In this document: piece after piece, positions 44,723 through 57,539 of the stretch
How positions within the stretch are numbered: position 1 is the first letter of the stretch
Layout: every line of letters starts with the position of its first letter
Source of the DNA: Topomyia yanbarensis
Taxonomy: Eukaryota > Arthropoda > Insecta > Diptera > Culicidae
Direction: 5' to 3'
NCBI RefSeq assembly: GCF_030247195.1
Contig: NC_080672.1
Coordinates: forward strand, 160,015,167 to 160,079,166
Length of the DNA: 64,000 bases
Notes under the pieces: generated by a model
Told to the model about the DNA's origin: nothing
Seen by the model: only the letters and a program-made list of their open reading frames with translations
Database searches by the model: none
Program-made: the position numbers and the translations under genes

Positions 44723-45101
44723 TATATCCGTTCCCGCTAGTGTACTGAGTATTTTAATTTCCCAATAATGGTGTCTTCCAGGCTGCAATGGCTTCATTCC
44801 ACGAACTACTGCTGTTCCCTGACTGTACACCGGGTGGAAGATAATTTCCGTTCCGTTTATTATTCTGCTTTCTATACGTACTTCCTCTTCTTCCCAGGTC
44901 CAATCGAGCCGCGTAGAGGTGTCCTCGCCACACTTACAGCGTTCTACTTTTCGTGCTGTGTGTCGTGATCGTGTCACGGCTGGATACTCGCAGGTGCAAA
45001 ATGGGACCGAACGGTTTTCATTACCACCAATCACCATCATGTTTAGATGTGTTGCACGTTTCTTGTATGCCATGGGTGCATTAATTGGATCGCGTCTGCG
45101 T
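44723..45101 (-). pseudogene. Duplicated SPSB3 exon copy
   Basis: It has the same coding sequence as 41228-41610 except for a 4-nt deletion near its start (GGATCGCGTC in place of GGATCAGATGCGTC on the plus strand). This changes the entry phase, giving an N-terminal reading RRRRDPINAPMAYKKR. Its donor is ATA|GTTTCT instead of ATA|GTTAGT because the duplication breakpoint lies 2-3 nt inside the intron. No terminal exon follows before unit 1. If both exon copies were spliced in series the SPRY half-domain would be repeated, so this one is probably skipped or dead. Confidence 0.75.
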
Positions 45102-46385
45102 CTGAAATGTGAATTAAAGAAAGTCACTCAATAAGGTATGAGTGTGATTGCGCCTAAATAGCGATTGATATGAATAGTGACGAGATTGGATAGTGATCTC
45201 TTAAATAGAACAGAAATTTACTAAAATGGTAATATGATGGAAGAGTCTCAAAGGGACTATCAAGGGAGCACTACACAAATTTGCATGAGAACCAACATTC
45301 ATTGATATTGTGCACTAAATGAATTATACCTGTTATATATTTTAGGAATAATAAATGCAAAGGACAAAAAGCACCTTTTCGAGATATTGTCGTACGCAAT
45401 TAACACATGAATTGAATTGGAAAAAAACGCATTCGGCTTTGGAACAAAAATATAAAACCAAACCAAATATATATGGAAAAACACAGTTCTTTATCTCTTG
45501 GAGGCTAACACACAACTACTGTAAAATGTTTGGTTTCAGCTTTCAATCAGATGTTCGGTGAAGCGCATCGAGAGAGACCGAGAGAAACGAGATTTGTTAC
45601 CTTCTACACTACAACAGTTATATTCATATGTAATCTTTCCATTTCTTGTCCGTTTAATTCTGCCGATTTTAGGACAGTGAAGACCCGATTTTATCAGTCG
45701 CAGATGAAATTTTCATCAGTTTTTACCCGACTTTGTCAGCCTAATGAATTCAATCAATTTTGATGCTCATGAATTTACAAAGTCAAGACTTAATAAAATT
45801 AGTGTGATCATAGACTGTTATTTCCCGGATAGAAATTTACAACAGCATTTGCCCTACAAACAATCATGAAACGATGGATATTATAGTTATTACTGTTCCA
45901 CGCAGTAGATTTACAATAAAATCTCATGTAACAATTAATTTCATTGTTAAGCAAAAAATGGTACAGTAAAATTACATTAAATATTACTGTTTTCGAGAAA
46001 AAAAATGTATGGGAAAAAACCGATTTTTTTTAATGTTAAGATGCATAACCACCCCCCTTTTTACATTTCTTATAAAAGAAAAGTATAGAATTCGCTCAAA
46101 CTTCCAAGATTTTTTCCGAGTCTTATATACCAATCGACTCAGCTCGACGATTTGGAACAATGTATGTGTGTGTATGTAATGGACATGGTATGGTGTTGTG
46201 TTTTTGCTGATTAATCCTCCTAAAAGTGAGATATTTTCATACATTTTCTTGGAAGTGATACTATTGAAATGATGTCTTCAGCAAATTTGTAGCTCTTTTG
46301 CGAATAACTTTACTGAAGACATCAAATATCTATTTTGAACACTTTAAAAGTTATGGCTTTTTGTTTGTGGATTATTCTTTCTCGT

Positions 46386-46462
46386 TCAATATACTGCCGC
46401 TAGAAGCATAACTGTCCCATGTGCTATGGGAATCCCTATACACATGGAACAATTATGCTTCT
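46386..46462. mobile_element. 77-bp palindromic MITE, TA target (unit 2)
   Basis: Duplicate of 42895-42971, identical as far as read. Confidence 0.9.
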
Positions 46463-47533
46463 AGCGGCGGTATAGTAATAACCCATTAAAATAAGCCAAA
46501 TATTATTTCGATAAAAAGAATTTCGTACTTCATTTTTCTATCTACAACCACTGGAAATAACCACTGAACAATTCCAAATTTTCCGGATGGAAGTTGATTA
46601 CTTATCGGTGCAAAAATGTTCATTTGCGCGAACCATCTGAGTGCAAATTTTCTAACTTATAACCATCGGATCGATCTGAAACATATCTCGGAAAATGAAA
46701 AGCGATATAAATAACTCTAAGGAATGGCGTAGCCAAGAGGAGGCTTTGGAGTTTAAAGCACCCCTCCTCTCCCCAACAACATAAAAAAATTGGAATGAAC
46801 AGAAAAATTCATTGATGCTGACTGACTTCATTCAATATTACAAGAATAATTATCAATTCAGCATATAGATAACCTGCCGTTTGAAACACCATGAGAACTT
46901 TTGAAAAGTTGCGGGAATGGGATCATGAACTGGTGTTGATCTCACAGTTGTCTAATCACATCAATATCAAATGCCCGCATAAAAACATTCCAATAGAAAC
47001 TCATCTCAGAATTCTGAAACCAATCATAATTGTCAGATTTTTTATCATATTGAGCTCACTTTTGAAGGGATGTACTGTAATATGGATTACGTTCCTTTTT
47101 TAATACGTAGCGAAGTTGGAATTGATTTATTGTCTATGAAACATAGAACTGCTCACCGAAAAAAGGCACAACCTTCAACATTTCCTGCACATTTTATTTT
47201 GGGAATGCGTAGAGTTGAGATGAAAACGTAATATAGTTAATAACGAGTATAACACTTTCTGAAAGTAAAGGGATTTTTATGAAAAATGGCGTTTTCCGTT
47301 CGACTCTAGCAGCTCCTGATCGATTTTGATGAGCATTTTATTTTTGTTGTATTACCAATTATATGAATAGCTATAATAAATGTTCGAAAATAGTAATTTA
47401 AGGACAAGATCACTGCCAATTTTGGAGGTTTAAACATTAAACAGCACATCATTTGATAAAATAATTTTGGCGTTATATCCCCCAAGAAGTATGTATGGAG
47501 AATTTACACTCCAATAAATTTAATTCTTGGAGA

Positions 47534-47704
47534 ACGCGCATAGCGTAGTTGGTAAAACGATTGTTTTGTACGCAGCTCAGCTGGGTTCGATGCCCAACCA
47601 TGCACATAGGATCAGAGATTTTTCCAAAAGAGATTTCTCAACCCGAAAAGAGGCCATCGACACTATGGTTTAAAGCTCTATAATCAAAATTAAAATAAAA
47701 AAAT
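47534..47704 (+). mobile_element. tRNA-derived SINE (unit 2)
   Basis: Duplicate of the SINE at 44035-44205. Confidence 0.85.
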
Positions 47705-48281
47705 AATTCGAGACTTAATGTCTTCAGCAAAATTTTGAGGAGTGCTATTACAAACCACTTTGTTGAAGACATGAAGACTCCATGTGTTTAGGGTATCAAA
47801 GTACTTTAGGCCATTTGTAGTTACCTTTAAAATAAGTTATTATGATTTTACTGTTTATGATAATTCTCTTCCACTGTTTATACTCAATAAAATTTATATT
47901 TTATGCAAAGCTTGAGTTTGTAAAGCTTACAATAGAAAGTAATATTAGAGAAAGATAGATTAAGGATCAATTCATAAATATCATTTTATAACTCGATATA
48001 CTGCCTACACGTAGTATTCATGCCCGGAATATTTTTTTAAATGATAGTCTCAACTAATTCGCTAAAGACAGGAACTTTGTTACAATTTTTTGAAAAATTA
48101 ATTCTCCATAATTTTAATACTTTAAAGATGACGGTTTCGGTATTATGCCACTTGGATAGTAACTTCGATTTTCACCAAACTGAATTTTTGGCTACGTCGC
48201 TGACTCCAAGTAAGTAGAAACAAAGTCGTTCTACACTTGTCCACAAGAAACTTCATCGAATACTGCCTATCTATTATAATA

Positions 48282-48491
48282 CATTGAAGACCCGATTTGT
48301 TCAGCCCCCGATTGAGTCTGTCCCCGATTTTGTCAGTCGCATATGAAAATATGTTTGATAGGTTCTAGCAGACGAACAAGACTGAATTCAAGTAAATCTT
48401 TTCTTGAGCATGTTTTTCTTACCTTAAAGATGCAAATATGCAAAAAAAAATGTTTTTTAAATTTTGTGCTGATAAAAACGGGTCTTGACTG
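48282..48491. mobile_element. Pogo-like MITE, about 210 bp
   Basis: The left end CATTGAAGACCCGATTTG faces the right end AAACGGGTCTTGACTG. It has a TA on the left; the right flank is CA, so one target copy has mutated. Sub-terminal GCCCCCGATT and CCCCGATTTTGTCAG repeats resemble the element at 21021-21341. Confidence 0.7.
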
Positions 48492-50575
48492 CATTTATTA
48501 TTCAAAGTGTCCCACAGGTACATCCAATTGTTTAAGGATATTGCTATCAATTACATCGAATTACAACAATTTTTTGATAGTTTTCAAGGGGTTATTATAA
48601 CGAATTCTTCCAAAATTTGACAAACCTGTTCCCATTCGTACGATAGTTTATGTTAAAAGGGTATCCTAATCCTACTTAAGAGTTTATATGTTGCAGATTG
48701 AGAAAATACAGAAATTTTCAGCTTTTCTCCTGCACAATATTACAAAAGCTTATTGAACAACTTTCCCTAGTAAGGTTGTGAAAATTATAAAGTATTTGAA
48801 AGTTTTTAATAGTTTTATTTTGTAATAAACGGACAATGACCGTCGCTCCACAACGCAGTTTTTTCTTTTATGGCTCGCGGTCAGCACTATCTCTCGAATC
48901 ACTGAACTAAAAATTATGGAATTGAACTTAGTGTTTAGAATTCTTTTCGGATTTACCCCAACGAAAATCGCGCAAATGGATCAGAATGAGACCAGCTGGT
49001 GCTCTAAGACGATTTCGTTAGATCTTCAGAGCAACGTGCACCCAGTGCACTATCGTAAGTGACGGAGGGTTACCGGAAAGTTTCGCGAAAAAGAAAATTT
49101 CAGTGAATGATGATGATTTTCCCTAACGGGTTTCCAAAGTTTTTATTTGTTCTTTGGCATTAGGATTAGCGATAATAATTCAAATCAAAGATACTACTGG
49201 AAAGTCACTTTTAGAAAAAATCGATATCGAAGTAAAGTGAACTATGCACTAGACTGGTTCAATTTTTGACTTTTAGCTCCACCAGGCTCTACTGATTCAT
49301 TTTGTGGCCCTTAGTGATTGTACAAATTATGGTACCGATCGCTTGTGTCTAAGGACCCTCCAAAAATTTCAAAGTTTTTATGGAAATTAGTGTGGAAAAC
49401 CGGTTAACATTGAAAATAAATTCTTAAAAAATCACTTCATCGATCAATTCATCAGAACACTATATATTTCTCAAGGTATTCTTCTACTGAACATATTCGG
49501 GGTAAGTTTGTAAAAATTCACAGGGAAAAGTTATTAACTAAAGAATCAGCATGACTTCACAACAAGTGGATTTTATTATTAATCATAGCCACCCTGTTTA
49601 AATAACTGTATCTGTCATACGAGAGCGGTGGGTGATAAGTCTAGTTTACACCTGTATAACGATAGAGCAATTCAAGCAGGGATGCTATGATTAATAATAA
49701 AATCAACTTGTTTTCAAGTCATACTGCTTCTTTAGTTAATAACTTTTCTCATCGAATGTTCACAAACTTACAATGTTACACGAATGTGCTAAGTAGAAGA
49801 ATACCATTAGTATTTTACAGTGTTCTCATGAATTGATTGATGAGGTGATTCTTTAAGAATTTATTTTCTATGCTCACCGATTTTCCATACTAATTTCCAT
49901 ATAAACTTTGAAATTTTTGGAGGGTCCGTAGGCACAACCGATCGGTACCAAAATTTGAAAAATTACTAAGGGCCATAAAAGGAATCAGTAGAGCCTGGTG
50001 GAGCTAAAAGTCAAAAATTGAACCAGTCTACTATGCATGCATGCACTTCAGAGGTTGTGTGATATCAAGTGTTGCAATTTCAGTTCTTAGTTCTCAGTGG
50101 CTTGGAAATTTGAGTAAACGCTATTGAGAGCATGAACTTCAAATTGATTAAAATTTCGATTTTTTTTGGCTCAGCACAACATATATATGCCCATCAGGAA
50201 AATTCAGCTTTTCCTACACAATGCATTGATTGACGAATTTAGATATGTTATTAACAGAGCATCAGCAATAATTCGTTTGTATATCTGTTTCATGGGCCAT
50301 TTTTCCGCTTTTTCATTGATTTGGTTAAGCTTTTGAGAATTCTAGCCCTGATGTTGTCCTATGCTGATTTGAGCGATTCTCTGAGTCCTGTCACTGTACC
50401 ATTTAGTATGTGTCATCAAAAGATCGCGAAGCATCATGTTCCAATTTTTTTTTAACCGAAGCATCATGTTCAAAATATATTTAATCGATATAATATCCGA
50501 AGAACGTGATAAGAGTAATAAGTAAGAGTAATAATAATCTCATCACACTGTTAGGTGGATTAAAAGCGTTTTTAC
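48492..50575. repeat. Right arm of the inverted repeat (element copy R)
   Basis: The arm is the inverse of copy Q (36706-38035) and of copy P (24400-25230). Shared blocks include TTTCCCTAACGGGTTTCCAAAG (inverse near 24900) and CGCGAAGCATCATGTTC (inverse near 36800). It contains the foldback MITE 49252-50028. No open reading frame is convincing. Confidence 0.75.
49252..50028. mobile_element. 777-bp foldback MITE with TA target duplication
   Basis: GACTGGTTCAATTTTTGACT faces AGTCAAAAATTGAACCAGTC perfectly, flanked by TA (49250-49251 and 50029-50030). Arms of about 350 nt pair over most of the length (CTCCACCAGGCTCTACTGAT and ATCAGTAGAGCCTGGTGGAG). The element is non-coding and inserted within copy R. 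Confidence 0.9.
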
Positions 50576-50639
50576 TGTAAAAGTCTGTGTCGAACGAAAC
50601 TTTGAAGTTAAGTTCGGTTTATGAATCACCATTATTTTC

Positions 50640-52060
50640 TCTGACAATTGCAATATGTTCATACAAGAGCAATATTTCAAAAGGGCGTAAACATTTCTAC
50701 GTGCAAAAATTTCAATTTTTTTGTTCTATTACTGTAATTTATACTGCAAAATTTTCTGAGAACGAGTTACAGGGAATGAATATTTATGTACTAAAAAATA
50801 TACACTGAAAAAAATGTTGTGTCATTTTTCACAAAAACAAAAATTTGTGTTAAAAATTTAAATTGCAAAAAACCCATTTTTTATAATTTTTTATATTATA
50901 TAAACGAAAACCTAAAGAGAAAAGAAATATTTTCAATGTGGTTGTATGATGGAGAACTTATCGGTAAAAAGTTTTTCTAACAATAACTTTATACATGTTT
51001 TTAAATTTCATATGAATTGACATACAAAACTGTAATTTCATTGCAGAGTATAATTGTTAGTTTTATTTTAAATCAAAGTGTATTTAACAAAAATCTTCCA
51101 AAATACGATAGTTTTCGGGATATTTGGAATGTTGTTCCAACAAAAACAGTTAATTCGTGTGATTATGCCCTTTTTTAAAATTTATAATATCTAATATTTA
51201 TCGTTTTAAAGAAGTAAAAGAAACTTTTTTAGTGTAATTTGGCTCATGGAGAAGCTTTCAATAAAGAAGTAACAACTTTTTACATATTTTACATACATAT
51301 TATTCATACTATTTGCAGTCAAAAATACATATTTCTTTGTGAATATGATTCCAAACGCTATTTTAAATCAAAGAAAATTGTATTTTAGACTGCAAATACT
51401 ATGAATTATAAAAATATGTCAAAAGTTGTTGCTAGAAAATTATTTTTATTGAAAGCTTCTCCATGATCCAAATACACTGAAAAAGTTTCTTTTACGTAAT
51501 GCGAATAACTTTTAAAAAGGCGAATATTTAGACGAATTAACTGTTTTTGTTGGAACAAAATTCCAAACATCTCGAAAACTATCGCATTTTGGAAGATTTT
51601 TGTCAAATACATTTTTATTTAAAATAAGACTAAGAATTATATTCTGTAATAATATTATAGTTTTGTATGTCAATAAGTATGAAATTTAAAAAAATGTATA
51701 AAGTTATTGGTAGAAGAACTTTTTTACCGATAAGTTCTCCATCATACAATCACATTGAAAATGTTTCTTTTCTCTTGAGGTTTTTATTGACAAAATATAA
51801 AAAAAATAGAAAAAATGGTTTTTTTACAATTTAAATTTTTAACACAAATTTTTGTTATTGTGGAAAATGACACAACATTTTTTCAGTGTATATTTTTTTC
51901 GTACATAAATCGTTTTCAGAAAGTTTTGCTGTATAAAATACAGTAATCGAGCAAAATTTTTTTTAAATTAATGCACGTAGAAATGTTCAAGTCCTTTTGA
52001 AAAATTGCTCTTGAGGCAAAATAAACTTACTGATTGTGTAAAATGTTTAGTCTTCTATGC
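50640..52060. mobile_element. Outer foldback with a MITE at its apex
   Basis: Outside the inner MITE the flanks pair again: AACATTTCTACGTGCA near 50691 with TGCACGTAGAAATGTT near 51971, and AAGAGCAATATTTCAAAAGG with CCTTTTGAAAAATTGCTCTT. The junctions at the insertion are TAAAAAATA and TATTTTTTTC, so the target TA sat at the dyad centre. Outer limits are approximate. Confidence 0.7.
50803..51888. mobile_element. 1086-bp foldback MITE with TA target duplication
   Basis: The ends CACTGAAAAAAATGTTGTGT and ACACAACATTTTTTCAGTG are flanked by TA. Long arms pair (GATGGAGAACTTATCGGTAA with TTACCGATAAGTTCTCCATC). The centre also pairs around TTGTATTTTAGACTGCAAAT. Very AT-rich and non-coding. Confidence 0.9.
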
Positions 52061-52689
52061 CGTAAAGTTTTATAGGAATCTAAGATGGTCGGTCAGGATT
52101 TTAATTATTTTCGGACGGATCTTCGTGGAATTCCTCTAATTTCTCTTTTCCTCGATTCAAGTGGCTGCAATGTATGTGATTCGAGTTCCTGCAAAGATAC
52201 ACAACAAAAAACTATAAAGGTAATTGTTTTTGTATTGTGGCATAACATTAGGCTTTACTGTAAATTATTGTAAAATTACTATGTTACAGTGAAAATTATA
52301 GTTTTGTTACTGCACATTTCTATACGAAATATATTCTGAGAGTTGTTTATGGTTTTTATGGTAAATCCATCAACTAGGATGGGCTTGAAAGAAGAAGGAT
52401 TATTTGAGTTTTTTATTGAAAAATGTGGGAAAACCAAAAAGGAAACAACTTTACCATATGATATAATGCAAGGAATCTAATGTAACTTAAGCAAAAAGAC
52501 TTTCCATCACGTACGGTACGGACTTAAAGTTGTATATGTCTTTAAGGTCTGTAAATTATATCACAGCTTTCATTGATGTTGTCGAGCTGACCGAACCTGA
52601 TTCGAGTAAATATTTTCTTGAGCATATTCACAGATGAAAAACGCAAAAATAAAAAATGTTGTAAACTTTGCATTGGAAGACCCTCTTAA

Positions 52690-53590
52690 CAGTTATGTGT
52701 CCAACAAAAAACACCTTTAACAGGCCAACGAGGGTACCCGGGTACCCACAAATTAAATGCTCATAACTATGGCTTTCTTTAACCGATTTGGACACTTTTA
52801 GATATTTTGGATTTGAGAACTCGTCCACTTTTTGATTCTATACAATACAGTAGAACCGGAACAATGAATCTGGTGTTTGGTAATCCGGATTTTCCGGAGT
52901 AATGTTCCAGTACTAGGATATGATTTGTAAATTTTAATAATGTACTAGCAATATCAGTATCAAAACTCTTCAAATTGTCTCGGAAGTCTGTTTATTATTG
53001 TTACGAGACCCTATGGCAATTTGAAAAATGGAATTGGAATGGAATGGCCACTCACGGCCCCACGGGAACCTGCTACGGAATGTCCGTTCCGGGCTCAAAT
53101 AATCAAATGGTTCCAAAACCACGAGATACAGCCTACTGATGCAATTCCAAGAATTTTGATACCCATATTGCTAGTATTCCATTGAAGTTCGCAAATAGTA
53201 CCCCAGCACTGGACCCTGCTTCTGGAAACCCGGATTCCCGGGAACCGAATGAAGTAACCCGATTCATTTTTGCCTAGTCCAAAAGTGGATGAGTTCCTGA
53301 ATCCAAAACGGCCAAAAGTATCGAAATCGGTTGGATATTACCTTAGTTGCGGGCATTTTAGTTTTGTGGGTACCCGGGTACCCACGTCGGCCTGTTACGT
53401 AGTAAAAAAATTCAGGAGCCTCTCCTCACTCCCACCCTTACTATATCAACAATATTATTAACCCAAAAGCTTGACTTAGTGAAGTTCTAAGATGTCACAA
53501 AGTTTCAATTTCCAGCTATGGATAAAACATAGGAATTTAATTAATTGAAACTTAAAAAGGTACCCGGGTACCGCGTCGGACACACAACGG
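52690..53590. mobile_element. TTAA-flanked element, copy 1 (901 bp)
   Basis: TTAA lies at 52686-52689 and 53591-53594. The ends CAGTTATGTGTCCAAC and GTCGGACACACAACGG are imperfect inverted repeats. Each end carries the palindrome GGTACCCGGGTACC next to AACAGGCC / GGCCTGTTA. The copy at 58737-59634 has the same structure. Short frames inside are not shared in a coding-like way. Confidence 0.85.
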
Positions 53591-53594
53591 TTAA

Positions 53595-56500
53595 AGAAAT
53601 TTAAAGAAATAAGAAACATGAGGCTACGTCTAGGAACTAAGGAATATTTCAAATAATTAAACAGATGCCAGATACGCAAAAACTAAAAAACATGTTTTGA
53701 ACTTTGCACTGGAAGACCCCCTTAATAAAAATTAATGCTAAACAATAAGAAACATGAGGCTACCTTTAGGAACTAAAGAAGAATATTTTAACATCTTGGG
53801 CGAATGACATCAATAAACATAATATAACATTTTTACAGCTTCGGTTATTAACAAGAAAGAACTATTGCACTATTTCCCAATTGCCCCCATTTTGTCAGCC
53901 TAAAATACGGCATGGAGCATGATCAAAAACCTAACTACTCATAAGAAACTGGTTATAAATAACGTAACGCAGAAACCCCTTCTCTGCAAATGCACAGTGG
54001 CGGATTTCCCTAAAAGCCTGGCCAAAAGTCTAAAATGATTTTGATTGACCTGCAAAAATACATACCACGTTTTTTGGGGCGCAGATTACGATTTTGATGT
54101 CAGATTTTTGAAATTCAAAATGGCGGATTCATTTTAAACTAAATAAAAGTTTCTAAACTAAAATTTTCGCGAATGAAGATTTAATGGTCCCAGTGTATGC
54201 CAATAACGTTTATAATGAATCGACTTTTAAATGGTGTATTGATAGAATTTGTTGATTTGCACACACTAAGATGTTTGGGTGTCTAGATGATGTAGCTATT
54301 ATGAAAATTGATGTTATTAGTCATTTCAAACTATGTATTTTGAAATATTATACAACATAGTTACAAAACTTTTAAACTCTATACGATTATTATTCAATTT
54401 CTGTCCAATGCAAATATTTCTCAAAGAGCGAAAGATAGTATTTTTCTAAATAATAGAAAAGAAGCCGATTCTGCGATGAAATACATGGAGTGAAAACTGA
54501 GAACAAATTTGCATATAAATTTCAGTAACTAAATGAATATGACAAAAATACGAAAACACATTGTCATGCTTGCTGACATACTACGACTGACGACCTTCTC
54601 ACAAACAAATTCGTCAAGCTGGAGTGTACGCCAAAGTGAGTTTTATGGCCAAATCACGGACGGAGATCACAGTATTCTTTTGCATTACTCTACTGATTTT
54701 CGTTCGTGTTATCCAGTAATACATTCCACCTCTAGATTTGTTTTGCTTTGCATGATTAACATGCATGTTTCCCCGTAACGTTTCTGCATGATATTCATAA
54801 TCGATTTTTGACATTTGGAACCTATGGCGACCATTTCTGTTGACCTGGTTGGTTTTAAATATGAGCGACCAAAATTATTTACGTCTTTTGCGTTTCACTT
54901 TTAATAACTGTTGAACATGTTCATGAATCTCGATGAAATTTTCACCACTAAATGCACAATTCTTGCTGATCAAAATGCAGTATTGTGCGATTCGCTACGA
55001 CAACCGGAGGTGCAGCGGTAATTAAAAGTACGAGTCCAAATTTTAAGCTGAAAATCTTATAATCCGTCTCCGTCTCCACTTAATCAAAGATTACTCCAAA
55101 ACGGGCAAATTCGGGCAAGAATTCTATAATGTTCCAAATGTAGAATTGTTCAAGGAACACAAATTGCTTTGAAACTTAGTGGACATACGTAAACAAAAAA
55201 AGTATTTCAATAATTTAGCAAAAATGTGTGCTGAAACTGTCTGCTACAAAAGCATGAAAGTTATCGACATTTTCCATAAACAAACAAAATAATATCTTGT
55301 GACATCAATACATATAAATAAAGTACATACCGTCAGCATAACTTTCCACTATTCCAAATTCGAAACCGGCACTTTTATCAAAATCCAGCTACACTTGAAT
55401 AATACTGATATTTCGAGAGCTCGATAAAAAATATGAGCAAAAAGCGATGTTGGGGTGTGTCAACACCTCAAATATGGAAATTTTGGAGCGTTTTACTTAA
55501 AATAGCATGCGGCGGCATCATCTGAAGGACAATATATGTACTAGAACCCAAAGTACTACCATGCAATTTTCGACTTTTGGCCAGGTTTTTAGGCAAATTG
55601 GCCACTGTGCAGTGCAGAGGAATAGGACACTGAGCACCACCGTTCTTGTGGATGCCTGCTATGTATAGACGTAAACAGTAGGGTGGGGCATTATTATATG
55701 GAAAAACGTAAAAATTCAGTCTACTTTCTACCTCTGCCGCTGTCAGACGTACAATCGAGCCAAGTGAACAACAGGCCTCTCGATATAATGTACATTGTCT
55801 CGAGAACAAAGGAAGCATCGGATTATTCTTGTTACCATGAGTAAAGTTGACGAAAAAGCTTTACTCCGTCCCAACGCCGCGGTCATTGACTTGAAATTTC
55901 GTTCAACGCGCTGGAGTTTTTGTGAAGTGGAATACCTTTTGAAGGTAAAAACTACAAGGGGCAGCCCTATGGGGTTGCACGAACTGTAGACGTAGCACTA
56001 TACTACTTAATGTAAAATATTTATTTTCTTAGTAATTAGTGTGTGGGAAAAACACCCGGACCGGTGAAGAAAAATCAAATTTTAGACAATATAATCACAT
56101 CTCATGTATAGACCAATCTTTCTAGTTGCTCTCAAACAGATCCTAAAAGTTCAAACACCCTTGGATAACCCTAAGTTTGTAGATGTGTTTCGATGCCACA
56201 GGATTGTAAAATGGTTAATATTACGTCATGAAAATTCAATTCTTCCGTGACATTTTTTTTGCCTGCAAAATGCTCTGTGTGTATGCAAAGCCCATGATTT
56301 GTTGGGATATTAGCATTGATCGAAAAAATGCTTTTCAACGCTGCGCATTGCATACATACAGGACATTTTGCAAGTCACCAGAAGCTGTTCATTTTATCAC
56401 ATGTTCAATTTACCCACTCGCTATAAACATGTCTCATTTTTGGACATGGTTAGAAATCAAGAATCATGTTTGAAAAAATGTGTTTAGTATTTTTACCAGA

Positions 56501-57140
56501 TATATACAAAACATGTCTAACAAGAAACATATAAGGTGATTGTAATATCTCATTCACTTATTAGTTAGAAAATAATGACTTTGCTTAACGTGTTCATTTT
56601 ACCGCCAGTTCCCCTACCTACCAAGACATTCACCCCAAACATTGATCCCAAGTGCACAATGCAAAACGAGTCAACGCTGAAGATGATGGGAAGAGCGAAA
56701 GAGACAACTAGTACCACCACGACACTATTAGCGCATTTCACCAAAATTCAACGCGGCCATTCCCGATTGAAAGGAACGGCCGCGCTTAGCCCATCTGTCA
56801 TAATATCGTGATTTTGCATAGCGAAGGGCTGAATGATAACACATGTTGTTCCAAAAACAGCCCTGCGTTATGCAACACTTTGTGCAGGTTGATTATACCA
56901 GTTGCAAGTGGGGCCAAATTCACCAAGTTCCGTAAAATTCCTTTTAAATTACAGAATTGATAAAATTGCTGGTATGAGCTAAACTAATTAATCAAATCCT
57001 GTTTTAAAAACTGTCCTTGCGTTTAAACCAAAATGGGAAGCTTATTACTACCACTACATTACTTGATTTCAAGCGCAAATAGCAAATACATGTGCTAGTT
57101 AAACCAAAAATTTACTGGCAACATTACAGCGGCATTTAGG
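53595..57140. other. No gene recognised
   Basis: Open frames of 60-116 codons occur on both strands (for example 55468-55818 minus, and MSKVDEKALLRPNAAVIDLK at about 55837 plus). None shows a domain, and splice-linked continuation was not found. CACAGTGGCGGATTTCCC at 53995 resembles an element terminus without a visible partner. Confidence 0.35.
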
Positions 57141-57239
57141 AAGCAGTTGGAGCGGTCGCCTGTGGGACGACACAGTGTAGCGTCACTCCACAGCCAGTGT
57201 AACGGACTTCTAACTCAGCTACACTGGCTGCAGCGTTGC

Positions 57240-57325
57240 CATTATTTATTTTGGAAAATCCGCAAATTTGATATCACTGGCTGACGTAAAAATCCGCAAA
57301 AATCCGCAAGCAATAAAAGCCCAAT
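57240..57325. repeat. ATCCGCAA motif cluster, left
   Basis: AATCCGCAAATTTG, AAAATCCGCAAAAATCCGCAA and similar motifs occur three times in 60 nt. A related and larger cluster in the same orientation lies at 61858-61963, and a GGCAACGCTG / CAGCGTTGCC pair in opposite orientation flanks the two clusters (57231 and 61965). Confidence 0.6.
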
Positions 57326-57539
57326 TTTTTTCCACTATTAAGGGCTTTTTAAGCTTTTTTACAATCTATTATCGTTTTGTATGAATAACTTTTATTTTTC
57401 AATTTTCAAATGTTTGACTGAAAACTTTTTCCACACTCGCCGCTGAATGTGGGAGAAAATCCACTTTCTCAATGAACTAAAGGAGCTGCGGAAATTCGAC
57501 CAGATGCATATTTAGTTCTGCGCACCAGAAATTTTCAAT

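Larger units (their letters stand above)
44722..48221. repeat. 3.5-kb tandem duplication, unit 2
   Basis: Offsets from unit 1 are 3495, 3491 and 3499 nt in successive parts, set by a 4-nt and an 8-nt indel. Unit 2 ends at GTAAGTAGAAAC (48210-48221) and then runs into unique AAAGTCGTTCTACAC, which pairs with the left arm near 38080. The near identity suggests a recent event or two haplotypes placed in series by assembly. Confidence 0.9.

Noticed and set aside
55468..55818. 116-codon minus-strand frame as a gene
   Set aside because: No domain, no splice-linked neighbours, and composition typical of random open frame; left as unassigned.
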